Shown: in pieces, positions 20,765 to 31,029 of the stretch | Layout of the letters: each line of letters opens with the position of its first letter | How positions within the stretch are numbered: position 1 is the stretch's first letter | NCBI GenBank assembly: GCA_022494885.1 | Contig: JAGVSM010001234.1 | Span: 1 to 64,000 of the forward strand | Reading direction: 5' to 3' | Origin: Micrasema longulum | Lineage: Eukaryota > Arthropoda > Insecta > Trichoptera > Brachycentridae | Length of the DNA stretch: 64,000 bases | Made by a program: the position numbers and the translations under genes | The notes under the pieces: model-generated | The model's input: the letters and a program-made list of their open reading frames with translations, nothing else | Told to the model about the DNA's origin: nothing | The model's database searches: none

Positions 20765-21645
20765 TTTTTTTAAATGCCAAATAAACACATTGTTATCACA
20801 TATAGATTTGAATAAAAATAATTGTGTCTGTGTTTCAAAATATCTTGTTTTTTGCTTTGCTTTATGTTACACGACATTACAGCACCGTTTGCCTAGATTT
20901 TTTTTTGCAGTCTATAGTGTTAAAAAAAAAACAATGGCACAAAAATCATAATGTTATTTTTTCTTATCATAATTGATTCCAGAGTTAAAGTTCTTTTAAC
21001 ATCATTAAGGCGAGAAGATCTATTTTACATACGGTACCAATCTTTTATATTTTTAATTATCATCCTTTTTTTACTGACACGAAGCATAAAAAATTTCATG
21101 AAAATTCTTACAAATATTTTACATAACATATTGATTTGCCACTGTATTGTTTTCTGTCATAGAAACATTATCTAAACATGTGTAAAAAGGTAAATAATAT
21201 TCTCAACTAGTTTTTTTAAACGTTCATTTAATGGTTTTAAATTCATAATTCAACGTCCCCATTTAAAACAATAATTTTCATATTACTTGTATATTTCAGG
21301 CCTATGTAACAAAGGCGATGACTTAAGTAATTATTAGATCCAATAAATTGTTTTGCGTGAAATGTTTTGGTTTAGCGGTTACCTAATAAAATTCTAAAGC
21401 AGACTGCAGGTGTTGCTCATTAAATCCTATACAATACAGCAAAAGCGATAAGAAACCTTTTGGAAGTTTTTTTTTTTATCTAAACTTAGTGTGTGGCTAA
21501 TGAAACAAACTTTTATTCAGTTGTCATCATGACCCTATTCTCACCATGTGGGACATAGGGCACTAATTTAGTAGGCCAAATGCAATGTACAAGACGCACC
21601 TGTTACACGAAGGCAGGGTGATCGGACTCTCGCTTTTTTGTACAG
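20765..21645. other. No gene seen
   Basis: Two ORFs of 63 and 74 codons have low-complexity composition. No repeat family was recognised. Confidence 0.4.
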
Positions 21646-21653
21646 CAACTATG

Positions 21654-22284
21654 GTAAATTTATTTCAACAGAAAGGGAAAACATTTTCGAGAAGAGAATA
21701 TGGAAGTCTAGGCATGTACACGGCTTTTAATCTGTCATTGGCTGGTTAAACTGGCCATTTTACACACTGTGTAACATTCAGAATTCTGACCATGTTTGAA
21801 CATCCACATTTCCTCAACTCTTCCATCTATTGACTTTTGTGAAGTAAAAAAGCTGAAACCTTTATCATGTGGGTGAGATTCATCCGGCTGAACCAAATCA
21901 CCTACTAGGCATCGCCTGAAAACAATTTTTTTATTTCTTCTTTTACAAGGAAATCCAGCCAGTCTGCAAGCATATGGACATACTCAAACATTGTTGGATT
22001 AACTACCTGGTAAAATAAGAAGTATAAAAATTGGAAAATTGTTTTCAGGCGTTGCTAAGTAGGTGATTTGGTTCAGCCGGATGAATCTCACCCACATGAA
22101 AAAGGTATCAGCTCTTTTACTTCACAAAAGTAAACAGACGGAAGAATTGAGAAAACGCGGAAGTTCAAACATGGGCAGAATAGTGAATGTTACACAGTGT
22201 CTAAAATGGTTACTTAAACGAGCCAATGACTATTTCATATTCCCCTCAAAAAAATGTTTTACCTCTCTGTTGAAATAAATTTAA
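21654..22284. mobile_element. FB-A foldback element, most complete copy
   Basis: Left arm 21654-21930 and right arm 22036-22284 are inverted copies. Shared modules, seen direct then inverted, include TTATTTCAACAGA, GTCATTGGCTGGTT, ACACACTGTGTAACATTC, CCTCAACTCTTCCATC, GTGGGTGAGATTCATCCGGC and GGTTCAGCCGGATG. The loop is about 105 bp (AAATCCAGCCAGTCTGC ... CAAACATTGTTGGA). A second piece of the same loop, AATTCAGCCAGTCTG ... CACACATTGTTGAAC, lies just outside the right arm at 22310-22365. There is no transposase ORF. Confidence 0.85.
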
Positions 22285-22375
22285 ATATGAAGAACTCCCT
22301 GGGGAGGAAATTCAGCCAGTCTGTAAGCATTTGGACATACTCACACATTGTTGAACTATGGTAAAGGTGCATAGT

Positions 22376-22460
22376 GGGTTTTTCATGTTGGTTTAATTGG
22401 TGGTACGTAGAAAAGTCGGTAAGTGGTAATGTACAAATATTTCAAAACATTTAGTAAAAT
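22376..22460 (+). repeat. FB-B right-end remnant
   Basis: TTTCATGTTGGTTTAATTGG followed by AAAGTCGGTAAGTGGTAATG matches the right end of FB-B at 63840-63878 with an internal deletion. Confidence 0.5.
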
Positions 22461-22539
22461 GTTTTACCACAAATTTAATACTTTAAATATTAATAAAAGA
22501 CAGTAGTTGTTTTTTTCAACGTTTTCCACCACTTCTCGG

Positions 22540-22800
22540 GCCGTTTTGTCTGTTTCCTTAGCGAGGTGAGTTAGTGCGCCCGCGCCCCCTTATTCAGCCC
22601 GTCGTGGCAATTAACACGTCCTAATTAATTACTTCCATGGCCTACCTCCCGCTTACCTTATTGCCGTGTAGCGGAGCTCCTACGGGAAACAATAGGGATG
22701 TCTGCACACTGGCTGCGGGGTTTATTTCCCGTGTCAGGGGTAATTCTATTACCCCGACTTATTTTACACAACCCTTGCAAGTCAAATAAACATGGTTTTA
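22540..22800. other. GC-richer segment, unknown
   Basis: About 260 bases with GC well above background include TTAGTGCGCCCGCGCCCCCT and GGCTGCGGGGTTTATTTCCC. No ORF or known repeat could be assigned. Confidence 0.35.
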
Positions 22801-22929
22801 AAACCTAAAAAAAAGACATTTATGCATTTAAAGAATAATCCTACTTTATACAAAGTAGTGCATTAATTATAATAATCTGTAATTCTTTATTACCTACGTA
22901 AGATTTTTTTTGTATTTTGTTTTGTTTTT

Positions 22930-23297
22930 GCACGGTCTACGTACAATTCACTCGATTGTAGAATAATCTACCCACTAATGATAACTTTATTTACATTTAA
23001 GTCAAGATTAAAAAATCACTTTTTGATTATTTTAATTGTTCCTTTATCCCTCTTCTTTCCATCTAATTCCCTCTCCTCTCTTTTTAGTATAATATTATTT
23101 TTTTATATTTTTATTTTGATTATCTTTGTTTTTGATTTTTGTAAAAAATGTAAGATTCAATATGTCCATGTATTTGTAATTTTTAAACTGAATGGTTTGG
23201 GTAGGTAGGAAAAAATTGCCTTAAAGCAATATGCCCGCCCTTATATTTATATATATTGTATATGTATATAAAGTGTTAAATAAATCAAATAAATAAA
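22930..23297 (+). mobile_element. Non-LTR retrotransposon 3' end
   Basis: The frame before and after the Met at 22978 reads like the last part of a CR1/jockey-type ORF2 (LFTFKSRLKNHFLI). After a T-rich 3' UTR comes TTGGGTAGGTAGG, the hairpin ATTGCCTTAAAGCAAT, ATGCCCGCCC and AAGTGTTAAATAAATCAAAT. The tail is shared with 11990-12118 and resembles 5400-5482. Confidence 0.72.
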
Positions 23298-23509
23298 TTT
23301 GGATAAATCCTAATTGTGTTTTTTTTTAGTCAAATTAAAATCTTTATGGAATCACTTGAGGTATTAAACCGGGAATCGAACGCAGAACCCTCCGTGCAGA
23401 AAACACGCGTCTTAGTATTATTTTTCTAAGTGCTATTAGTTTAAAACAGGAATTTAATTGTAACAAATAAGATGGGAGTATGTACTGTTTTTTTTTGTTG
23501 ATTTTAATA

Positions 23510-23640
23510 TGATATTCAGGCGCATGAAAAATGTATGAATGTAGAGAAAGCAAGATCTGTATGCAATGACAGAGTGATATGGCGTTCTATCCTCTTTTCC
23601 TACTCTTACGGGGAAACGGAGTGTCGGTTTGTTTTATTTG
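23510..23640 (+). mobile_element. LINE L5, last 130 bases
   Basis: ATGAATGTAGAGAAAGCAAG, ATCTGTATGCAATGACAGAG and TACGGGGAAACGGAGTG match the 3' end of the minus-strand copy at 18508-18600 (MNVEEARSVC ... YGETA). Confidence 0.72.
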
Positions 23641-23644
23641 TTTA

Positions 23645-24015
23645 TTTTGTTAAGATTGTCAGAAACACTAGCTTAAAAAAATCTTACTTAAAAGTTAAAT
23701 TGATTTGAAAACATAAATAAAGAATTGAGGGACCTTACGTATAACCTACATACAAAATATTTTTGTGTAAATATTTTCTCCTGATTTTTTTTCTATTGGA
23801 TAGTTTTATGTGAATGTACTTGAGGTTTTGTACAATTTTCCTTACCGTGTAGTTTTTAATACATTGTACACAAACGGGTAGACGAAAAAATAATACATAA
23901 CCTTTTGCTACTCAATTTACAACCTTTCCTTTATTGCAAGAAATAATAAAAGTCCACCGTAGAAAGCGTCCCCTTTCTGTTTTTATAAATCATTCGTAAT
24001 TCAAAGATCTCCCAA
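23645..24015. other. No gene seen
   Basis: AT-rich, no supported feature. Confidence 0.4.
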
Positions 24016-24018
24016 CAT

Positions 24019-24310
24019 GTGTATCTAGACTATGTCCCCAAACCACCCTCGCGGTGCCCGCCGCCTGCCACCGGACCCGGTCAGGGAGGGGTCGCGAACT
24101 TTATGACGCGTATCGGTCGCAAGTTCCCCTTCGCTAACAAAACACACGGCATCCTGTTACTCTGTTGGATTCTCACCAAGATTCGCTCTGGACCCTCGCT
24201 GTGGAGAGACGGCAGTGCTCTGCTCTTACTCGGGGGGTGTGCGGAAAATGTACGAAGCAGGTGATGGGAAACGAGAAAACTTGGCTGCAAAAGCAACAAA
24301 AGCAAAAACG
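24019..24310. other. GC-rich island with overlapping open frames, unknown
   Basis: GC is far above the surroundings, and three frames stay open for 73-81 codons (24019-24264 +, 24165-24386 +, 24305-24081 -). This is expected when stop codons are rare in GC-rich DNA, so none is convincing alone. No domain is recognised. It may be an exon, a transposon coding piece or foreign sequence. Confidence 0.3.
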
Positions 24311-24848
24311 CCTTTTCATGTGTTCGAATAGTGAAAAGGAAAAGCTTAAACCTTTTTGGGGTTTATATTTATTAATACGCGAATAAATATTTCACAAATC
24401 ACAACAGCTTATAATACTTGATTGTCTCATTCGCCCATACCAATATTGAATCAACTGCTCCACAAGTGTAAAGCTTATGTTAGGTTTTTGTTATTTTCAT
24501 TGTGTGTTTTGTAATATAAATAATATAAATGTACATAAATACCTTGTTTTTAAAACTGTCTGGATATTTGTTAATTATCTTCGTTTTTTTAAGTTAGTCT
24601 TCTTTGTTTATTCTCAAATGTAAATTTAAAAAGTGTATTTTTAAGTGTCCTCGGCACGGAAAACCCCAGTAAGGTCACATTATTTTTATTATTAATTATA
24701 GTTTGCAAGCAAAAAATATGAATAAACAAATAAATAAATAAATACCAAAACAATTCTCACTTAAACAACTGCTCTTATTCAACACGTATACGGCACGTTG
24801 AGCTTTTTACCATACAACAGATACTTGTAATATCATTAATTTTATCTT

Positions 24849-25290
24849 GCTAGAATTCCACTCGTCCATGCGTTTTGTAGCTGCAAGATATTTGGTTTTC
24901 TAGCTTCCAACTATAAACTATCAAATATAAAATACCTAAATTTTGTAAATGGGGGTAAATTTAAATGTAAATTTTTTGTTGAATTCAAATCCTCCATGCG
25001 CTTAGTAGCTGCAAGACGTATTGTAACTTTACGTCTTTTTATTATTTGTATTATCATTATTTCATTATTTTTAAAAATCATTAATACACTAAACTTATTT
25101 GCCAATTTTAAAATGAGTAAATAGAGGCTAGATTTCTTATCATCTATGCACTCTGTAGCTGCAAGACGTGCTATAATCTAGCTCCTATCTGTTTGTGTGT
25201 GATTTTTAATTGATATTAATTGGAAACGAGGAACTATAATTCCAACCGTCCATACGCTCTGTAGCTGCAAGACGTGCTGGGAAATTTATT
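24849..25290. repeat. Four-unit array of a conserved core of about 27 nt in hairpin-capable context
   Basis: The core begins at 24868, 24996, 25146 and 25252. All four contain GTAGCTGCAAGA without change, preceded by an ATGCGCTCT-like block and followed (units 2-4) by CGT. Intervals are 128, 150 and 106 bases, and the spacers are unrelated. Unit 1 is framed by GCTAGAATTCCA / TGGTTTTCTAGC (10 of 12 pairs) and unit 3 by GCTAGATT / AATCTAGC (8 of 8). Units 2 and 4 have weaker outer stems. A 4-5 bp inner helix (such as ATGCG/CGTAT, GCAC/GTGC) is possible in units 2-4. The function is unknown. Confidence 0.75.
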
Positions 25291-25523
25291 TATTGTAAAG
25301 GGCTTTTGAGTTGATTTTTACAAAAATAGCTCTATATAAATTATCCAACTATATATATATGTGTGTAGAAATGAACGCTTCAAATAATATACATTAGATA
25401 AACGAAAAAAAAGGCATAAAAAGTTTACATGTGCATATTATAACCCAGTAGATTTATACAATGAACACGCTCACACATTGTGCAAAAAAAACCATTAAAA
25501 GGCATATAAAAATTAAAAAAAAA

Positions 25524-25565
25524 ATAATATATATATATATATTTATATATATATATATATATATT
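25524..25565. repeat. (AT)n microsatellite
   Basis: Two AT runs are separated by a TTT interruption and followed by poly-A. Confidence 0.9.
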
Positions 25566-25569
25566 TAAA

Positions 25570-26265
25570 AAAAAAACGGACAGGTAGGTAGATTTTTAAT
25601 CATAATTGAACAAAAAAAATACAAAATATAATTTTACCAATTTGTAGGGAATAATGTGTTTTTTTTATGTTAAAAATAACACTCCAAAGTATACAATAAA
25701 TATATTAACAAAAATATACAAAAAGTAGAAAAAAAGTAAATAAAAAGCAAAATAAAATTTGAAATGAAATTATTATTTCACAATAAACCTGCCGATATGA
25801 AAATAACTAGTGAAAAAATAACTAATGATAAAAATATATTTTACTTTTTATTTTATGAAACGTATAGTATTTGCACTGAGTGGCACAACACCAATTTGAA
25901 CTCCTAAACAAAGACTAGATGTACGGCTTTATCTGTTTATCTGAAGGTGGATTTAAAAATTGTATATTACTTACAAATAAAACAAAACCAGCTAACTCGT
26001 TTCGATGACTACTTTTATCCGCAGAAATTAATGAAATATGGTGTATTTTTGTTCTATTTTACCGTTATGCTCTGTGTATTATGTTCGTGTGGTTTTAATT
26101 TTAAGTTAAATGTACGGTGTCAGCCATTAGCTGGTTAACCCACTAGACTCGGTTATAAGAAAAATAACTTTCATAAGATAAAAATCTTAATGACTTTTTA
26201 TCAAATTCTTTAGTTAATCCTTATTAATCATCATTTTCCTATCAGCAGTTGCTTGTGCATACGGC
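25570..26265. other. No gene seen
   Basis: A/T-rich, low complexity. The 63-codon ORF at 25947 has no recognisable motif. Confidence 0.4.
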
Positions 26266-26284
26266 AGGTTTTTTTAGTTTTTTT

Positions 26285-26462
26285 TTTGTTGCATGAAAGG
26301 TTAAGTGATCAGTTTTATCCTTCAGAGTCAGGAACATTGAGGTATTGAAGGGTATAACTACATTTAAAGCCTTTATTTTACATCCACTCTGTCAGGAATC
26401 GAACCAAATACCTTAATAATGGTAAACAAACGCGTCATCCACTACACAACGAGGTGGATTTA
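26285..26462 (-). repeat. tRNA-headed SINE related to SINE A, diverged
   Basis: On the minus strand the head reads CCTCGTTGTGTAGTGGATG and ATTTGGTTCGATTCCTGAC, followed by a body ending CTGATCACTTAACC. The order is that of SINE A but the body differs, which suggests a sister subfamily. Confidence 0.6.
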
Positions 26463-26734
26463 TGTCCGCCCGATTTCTATTTCCAGGATTTTTACCTAAG
26501 ACTAGTCATCGATTTATAAATGTTCGTTAAGTGTTCCTGTTTTTTTTTACACTCAGAACTTGAATATTTCTACGTCTGAACCACAGATATTATAGTTAAT
26601 CTATTCAGTGGTCTAAACACTAATAAATAAATAACACATAATAATATTAATAAACAAAACTTCTGTGTTTGTAAAAGAAAACGTTGACAGAGTGTTTTTG
26701 AATACATGATTACTAAAGTAAAAAGTCTAAGTAG

Positions 26735-26900
26735 AGTTAGCCATTTCACTACTTTGCCTAAAATTCCAGGTTTGATTCCTGGCGGGGTTGACGTGAAATT
26801 ATTATTTAATGGGTCGTTTTTACTGCAATATTCCGTAGTTCGTGGACTGGCAGTCCAATTATTTTGCCTCTGGGCATATTCTTAAGACATATAATTAATT
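26735..26900 (+). repeat. tRNA-headed SINE related to SINE A, diverged
   Basis: The box-B-like GGTTTGATTCCTGGCGGG, GGTTGACGTGAAATTATT and CGTGGACTGGCAGTCC match the layout of the 26285-26462 copy. The 5' head is poorly kept. Confidence 0.5.
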
Positions 26901-27004
26901 TTAATAATCAAAAGATAATTGGTAAAAGTGTTAGTGATAAACTTTTAGCATGTTTATTGAAAACACAATAATCAGTATTTTAATCTTATTTTTTGTCAAC
27001 AATG

Positions 27005-27645
27005 TTTTAAGTTTGTCCAAATTTTCGTAGACAACAACTGAATTCAATTCCCTAGGGTGCTGTTAATATTAACATATCACAACAGATATGAAGAGCATTT
27101 TAGTGCAGGGAAAGTAGAAGTCTAGGCATCCACAAGGCTTATGATTTGTCATTGGCTCGTTTATGTAGGCACCTTACACACTGTGTAACATTCACCATTT
27201 TGCCTATATTTGAACATCTATATTCCTTCGATTCTTCCATCTGTTGACGTTTGTGAAGTTAAAGAGCTGACTTTTAAAGCATTTCCTACAACAAAACTTT
27301 GGTACAAAAATTTGGACAAACTCAAATCATTGTTGATAAATCCACCTGGTCCAAGAAGAAGTATAAAAATAAAAAAATATTTTTCGGCGTTGCCTATTAT
27401 GTGGGTGAAATAATTCAATCAAATGAATCTCACCCACAATAATAAAGTTTTCAGCTCTTTAACTTCAACATAAACGTCAACAGATGGAAGAATCGAAGGA
27501 ATATAGATTTTCAAATACAGGCAGAATGGTGATTGTTACACAGTGTGTAAAGTGGCCACTTAAACAAGCCAATTGACAGGTCATAAAAACCTGCTGATCC
27601 TTAGAATTTTTAATTCCCTTCTCTATAATGTTCTTAATTTTTTAC
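27005..27645. mobile_element. FB-A foldback element
   Basis: Arms 27138-27275 and 27447-27585 are inverted copies (GTCATTGGCTCG ... CATCTGTTGACG against CGTCAACAGATG ... GAGCCAATGAC-type sequence). The outer left part begins at about 27005 with AAGTTTGTCCAAATTTTCG. The 170-bp middle contains a second small palindrome (GTGGGTGA ... TCTCACCCAC, 27402-27436). No coding capacity is seen; ORFs on both strands are chance. Confidence 0.8.
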
Positions 27646-27649
27646 TAGA

Positions 27650-28260
27650 TATTTAATTGTGACGAATGTGTAATGAAATCCTTAATTCTTTTTAAATTCG
27701 ACTTCTAATAACCGAAATTAAAGCATAACTTAAAAGAAGACCTATAGAAAACACCCAAAAAGTACAGATGTGCACTTATTTACATTTGTAAGTCGTAGGG
27801 TAAAAGTTAACATGTTTGGTTTTTCCGTGCTTAGGAATAGTGTCCATTCAGAGCACGTGTCCTCGCTATTTAAATCCCTGTATTCTCCCATAAATACTAT
27901 AAAGGGTTGAATATATTACAACTACCTTAAAAGAATTGCAGTTTTTTTTATTCAAATACAACTGGTTAGCTTTTGTGCTCCACTTCCTGTTAAAGTACGT
28001 CCTTCCACGATGGAGATTATTACTATTTTTAAAGCATAAAAATGGCCATTTTATCTGCGTATTAATCAGGAATTTTTTTTAAATAATCCTAAAATGAAAA
28101 ATACCTTTACCTTAACCCCTTAAATTACCATCAAACCATACGATCAGTTTTTATTTTTATTTTTTAAAATATTTATCTTTTGCTACAAAGTTAATAAATA
28201 ACACTGCATTGACATTGTAGGTGTAGTGATTTTAAATTCAACGTAATATCAATCCATAGT
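27650..28260. other. No gene seen
   Basis: AT-rich. Nothing is supported. Confidence 0.4.
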
Positions 28261-28264
28261 AGTA

Positions 28265-28845
28265 AATTTCATCATCATCATTCCCTTTCCGCAACAAATG
28301 GTGCATATTTATTTATTTATTTAGTTCTATGTAACATAGTCTAATATATATTTACAACACAATATTTACATCTATACTTATTCTAACATTATTTATCACT
28401 ATTATACACTTAATATCCTAATTTATAATATTAACTGTTTCATATGTACATTTTCATTAATTATATTCACTATTTACACTATATACTACCTAATATTTTT
28501 CACATATATACTTTTTACATTTAATTTTAAATATATTTACATTAATTTCATTTTTTATGCTTTCTGGCATTTCTTCAGATAGTTGTATTCCCTTGTACAT
28601 AAGGCAGTTCTGGGACAAAGCTTTTGATTTCTTGACAATGACAATGCATTGGTACACCAATCGCATCGTATCTTGATGATTTTTGAACAATGAAGGTTAG
28701 ATGATCAGTATTACGCTTCAGGTACCAGTCCAGGGACTAGGAAATATTCTTGTGTGAAAACACCCTTTTAAATTTATATTTTATATTCTCCATGTCGGGA
28801 ATCGGTCCCGAGACCTCTTGCATGGTACACCACGAGGCCGACCGG
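28265..28845 (-). repeat. SINE A interrupted by a LINE end
   Basis: The 3' end is at 28268-28306 (CATCATTCCCTTTCCGCAAC, TGGTGCAT). The copy resumes at about 28650 (GCATTGGTACACCAATCGCA) and runs to the head (GTCGGGAATCGGTCCCGAG, CCACGAGGCCGAC). AAATTT flanks both sides and may be the target-site duplication. Confidence 0.85.
28307..28648 (-). mobile_element. LINE 3' end inside SINE A
   Basis: The insertion starts ATTTATTTATTTATTTAG, an inverted (TAAA)n tail. Its minus strand codes MYKGIQLSEEMPESIKNEIN followed by VNIFKIKCKKYI, the usual LINE ORF2 C-terminal pattern (loss of a few SINE bases at the junction is possible). It is 5'-truncated. Confidence 0.7.
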
Positions 28846-28849
28846 TATT

Positions 28850-29390
28850 AAATTTAATAAGTATAATTATTTTTAATGTTTTTATTTTATTTGTATTGAG
28901 ATTCATATCTTAAGGTGACATAATATTTTTTTTATTATTTTTTTTTAAATGTTTTACTGAGAGTATATATTTCTTTGATCTAGAAATTTCATTATCCTCC
29001 TGTAATTATTAGCACTCAAGAAAGGTAACTTATGACGTAGAAACTGAATTATTTAAAACAATTATGTGATTTTTTTATTGAGTTATTTTCAGATCAAAAA
29101 AGAGAAAACAAAATTAAGAATTGCTTCTATTTTTCTAAGTTATCTTGTATGAGGGCGAGAATCGCACTTTTTTAAACGGTATCAGCAAGTAGCTCAATGC
29201 ATAATATATATATTGTTGGCTAGACCTGTAGACTGGCAATCCATTTATTTAACTTATTTGTTTATTTATTTTTCTGGATATTAAAGGAAAAATACAATTA
29301 ATCCAAAGTTGCGGTTGGTACGTTATATATATATTATATTATCCCTCTTTCGGCACTCAGTGGAAAATATAGAACTGTATCGGTAAACCA
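28850..29390. other. No gene seen
   Basis: AT-rich. No supported feature. Confidence 0.4.
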
Positions 29391-29399
29391 GTTGCTTTA

Positions 29400-29580
29400 T
29401 AGTTCGATCATCTGTTACACGAAAGTCAGGTGATCAGTTTTACGCTTCAGGTGCCAATCTAAGATTGATAAAGTACTAGAGTTAAAAAAAACTTTGAAAA
29501 ATGAAAAGCTCACTTTATTAGGAATCAAACCCAGGGCCTGAAGAATAGTAGACAAATGTATATCCACTCAATTACCTTAT
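29400..29580 (-). repeat. SINE A-like, diverged
   Basis: TGTTACACGAAAGTCAGGTG, ATCAGTTTTACGCTTCAGGT and TAGGAATCAAACCCAGGGCC appear in SINE A order on the minus strand. Confidence 0.6.
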
Positions 29581-29929
29581 TCAGGATTTTTTAAAATTCA
29601 GGATTCAGTCAAAAACACTCGTCTAGGGATGTGGTTATGTTTCACAGACATAATTTGTATTCTTCCTCTCTTGGATACAGATAGTAAATACCAATATATA
29701 ATTGATAACACGCGTTGAAAAATTCAAACTTCATACTTATTTTATTTTATCTTGAACAAATTAAAGAAATAAACTAAAAATCTTCTCAATTTTTTTTCTT
29801 AAAATGTACTTAATAGTTACAAGGCAAAATATTTTTGGTAATTCGTTTTATTTGATTTCATTGATTATGATCTTCTACAGATAATAACGTGGAGCAATTA
29901 ATACAATTCGTACTTTTTCAAAGAGTTAC

Positions 29930-30275
29930 AGCAATATCCGCTTCGGCACTCCACCGCCATAAAATAAACGATGAGTTTTGTTTAAAGTCGCGGCCTTCAT
30001 CCACGCCATGTTGTAAATTGTGAAACGAAAGCGAAGGCGAGGAAATTTGTGTTTGAATTACTATTAGTCCACTGGGCGCCATTTTCTTGGGACTTTATTA
30101 TCGCCTCCCACCTAAAACAACTTCCGAACAATGAATAACAAACTACAAAGTATATTATTATAATTTATATCTAGAATTCCGTTCCCTACGTTTGGCGCTG
30201 ACTTGCCAATCGTAATTTGGTTTCAATTGTTTTCCCAACGTTTCCCTTGCTCGGTGAAAAGTTACAATTTTCAAT
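29930..30275. other. GC-richer segment, unknown
   Basis: It stands out from the flanks with runs such as AAGTCGCGGCCTTCATCCAC and CCACTGGGCGCCATTTTC. No ORF or repeat match is seen inside the window. Confidence 0.3.
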
Positions 30276-30279
30276 TTAC

Positions 30280-30855
30280 CCTTTTTAAGAAAAATTATTG
30301 AATGAAAAGTTTTTTTTTTTTACTTCAAAAGTTGCGATACCCAGTACACGCTCTTAGGCAAGCGATTTAAAAACAAAAAAAAACAGACAGGTAAAATTAT
30401 AATATTAGTCACTACCCATGTAATGTAGTAAAATGAATAATAATAATCACGGTTTATTCACAATTGTATTATCTACGACACGTTTTAGGTTAAAGATTTC
30501 TCAGGATTATGAATAGTCTGCCTAACTAGGTACAACCAGTTTTAGGCAGACATTTTTTTTACAAAATAAACAAAAACATAATTACAACTACTTTATAGTA
30601 AATTTTTCAATTTCACTCAAACTCAAACTCTATGTTATCTACCAAAACAGAATTTGGTAATATTTATTTACTTCCTGTCTGATTTTATATTTAAAATATT
30701 TTAAGAAGAAACTTTTGAAAAAAATAGTTTTAGTGGAAAATAAAAACGTATTGAATAGATGTTGTAAATAAAGATCTCGTTTTCTTTAAATCTTCAATTG
30801 AAAATACCTATTTGTAAATACCCCAACCGCAGTGTATTTTGATCTTTTTTTGTTC
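30280..30855. other. No gene seen
   Basis: AT-rich. Nothing is supported. Confidence 0.4.
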
Positions 30856-30861
30856 ACAAAG

Positions 30862-31024
30862 ATAAGATGATCAGTCTGACGCTTCAGGTACAACTTCAGG
30901 GAATATGAAATATTCTATTGGGAAAACCCACTTTTCAATAAATATTTCATATCAACCATTTCTGGAATCAAAGACCTCTTGCTTGGTAGCTAAACTCGCT
31001 GACCATTACAACACGAAGCCGATC
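30862..31024 (-). repeat. SINE A, 5' two thirds
   Basis: AAGATGATCAGTCTGACGCT, TTCAATAAATATTTCATATC and GACCATTACAACACGAAGCC fit SINE A on the minus strand. The box B is damaged, and the 3' end is missing. Confidence 0.8.
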
Positions 31025-31029
31025 AATAA

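Noticed and set aside
24849..25290. CRISPR array
   Set aside because: Only four units with uneven spacers over 80 bp, eukaryotic context, no cas genes.
24849..25290. Hammerhead-type ribozyme repeats
   Set aside because: The CTGATGA and GAAA core motifs are not present in the units.
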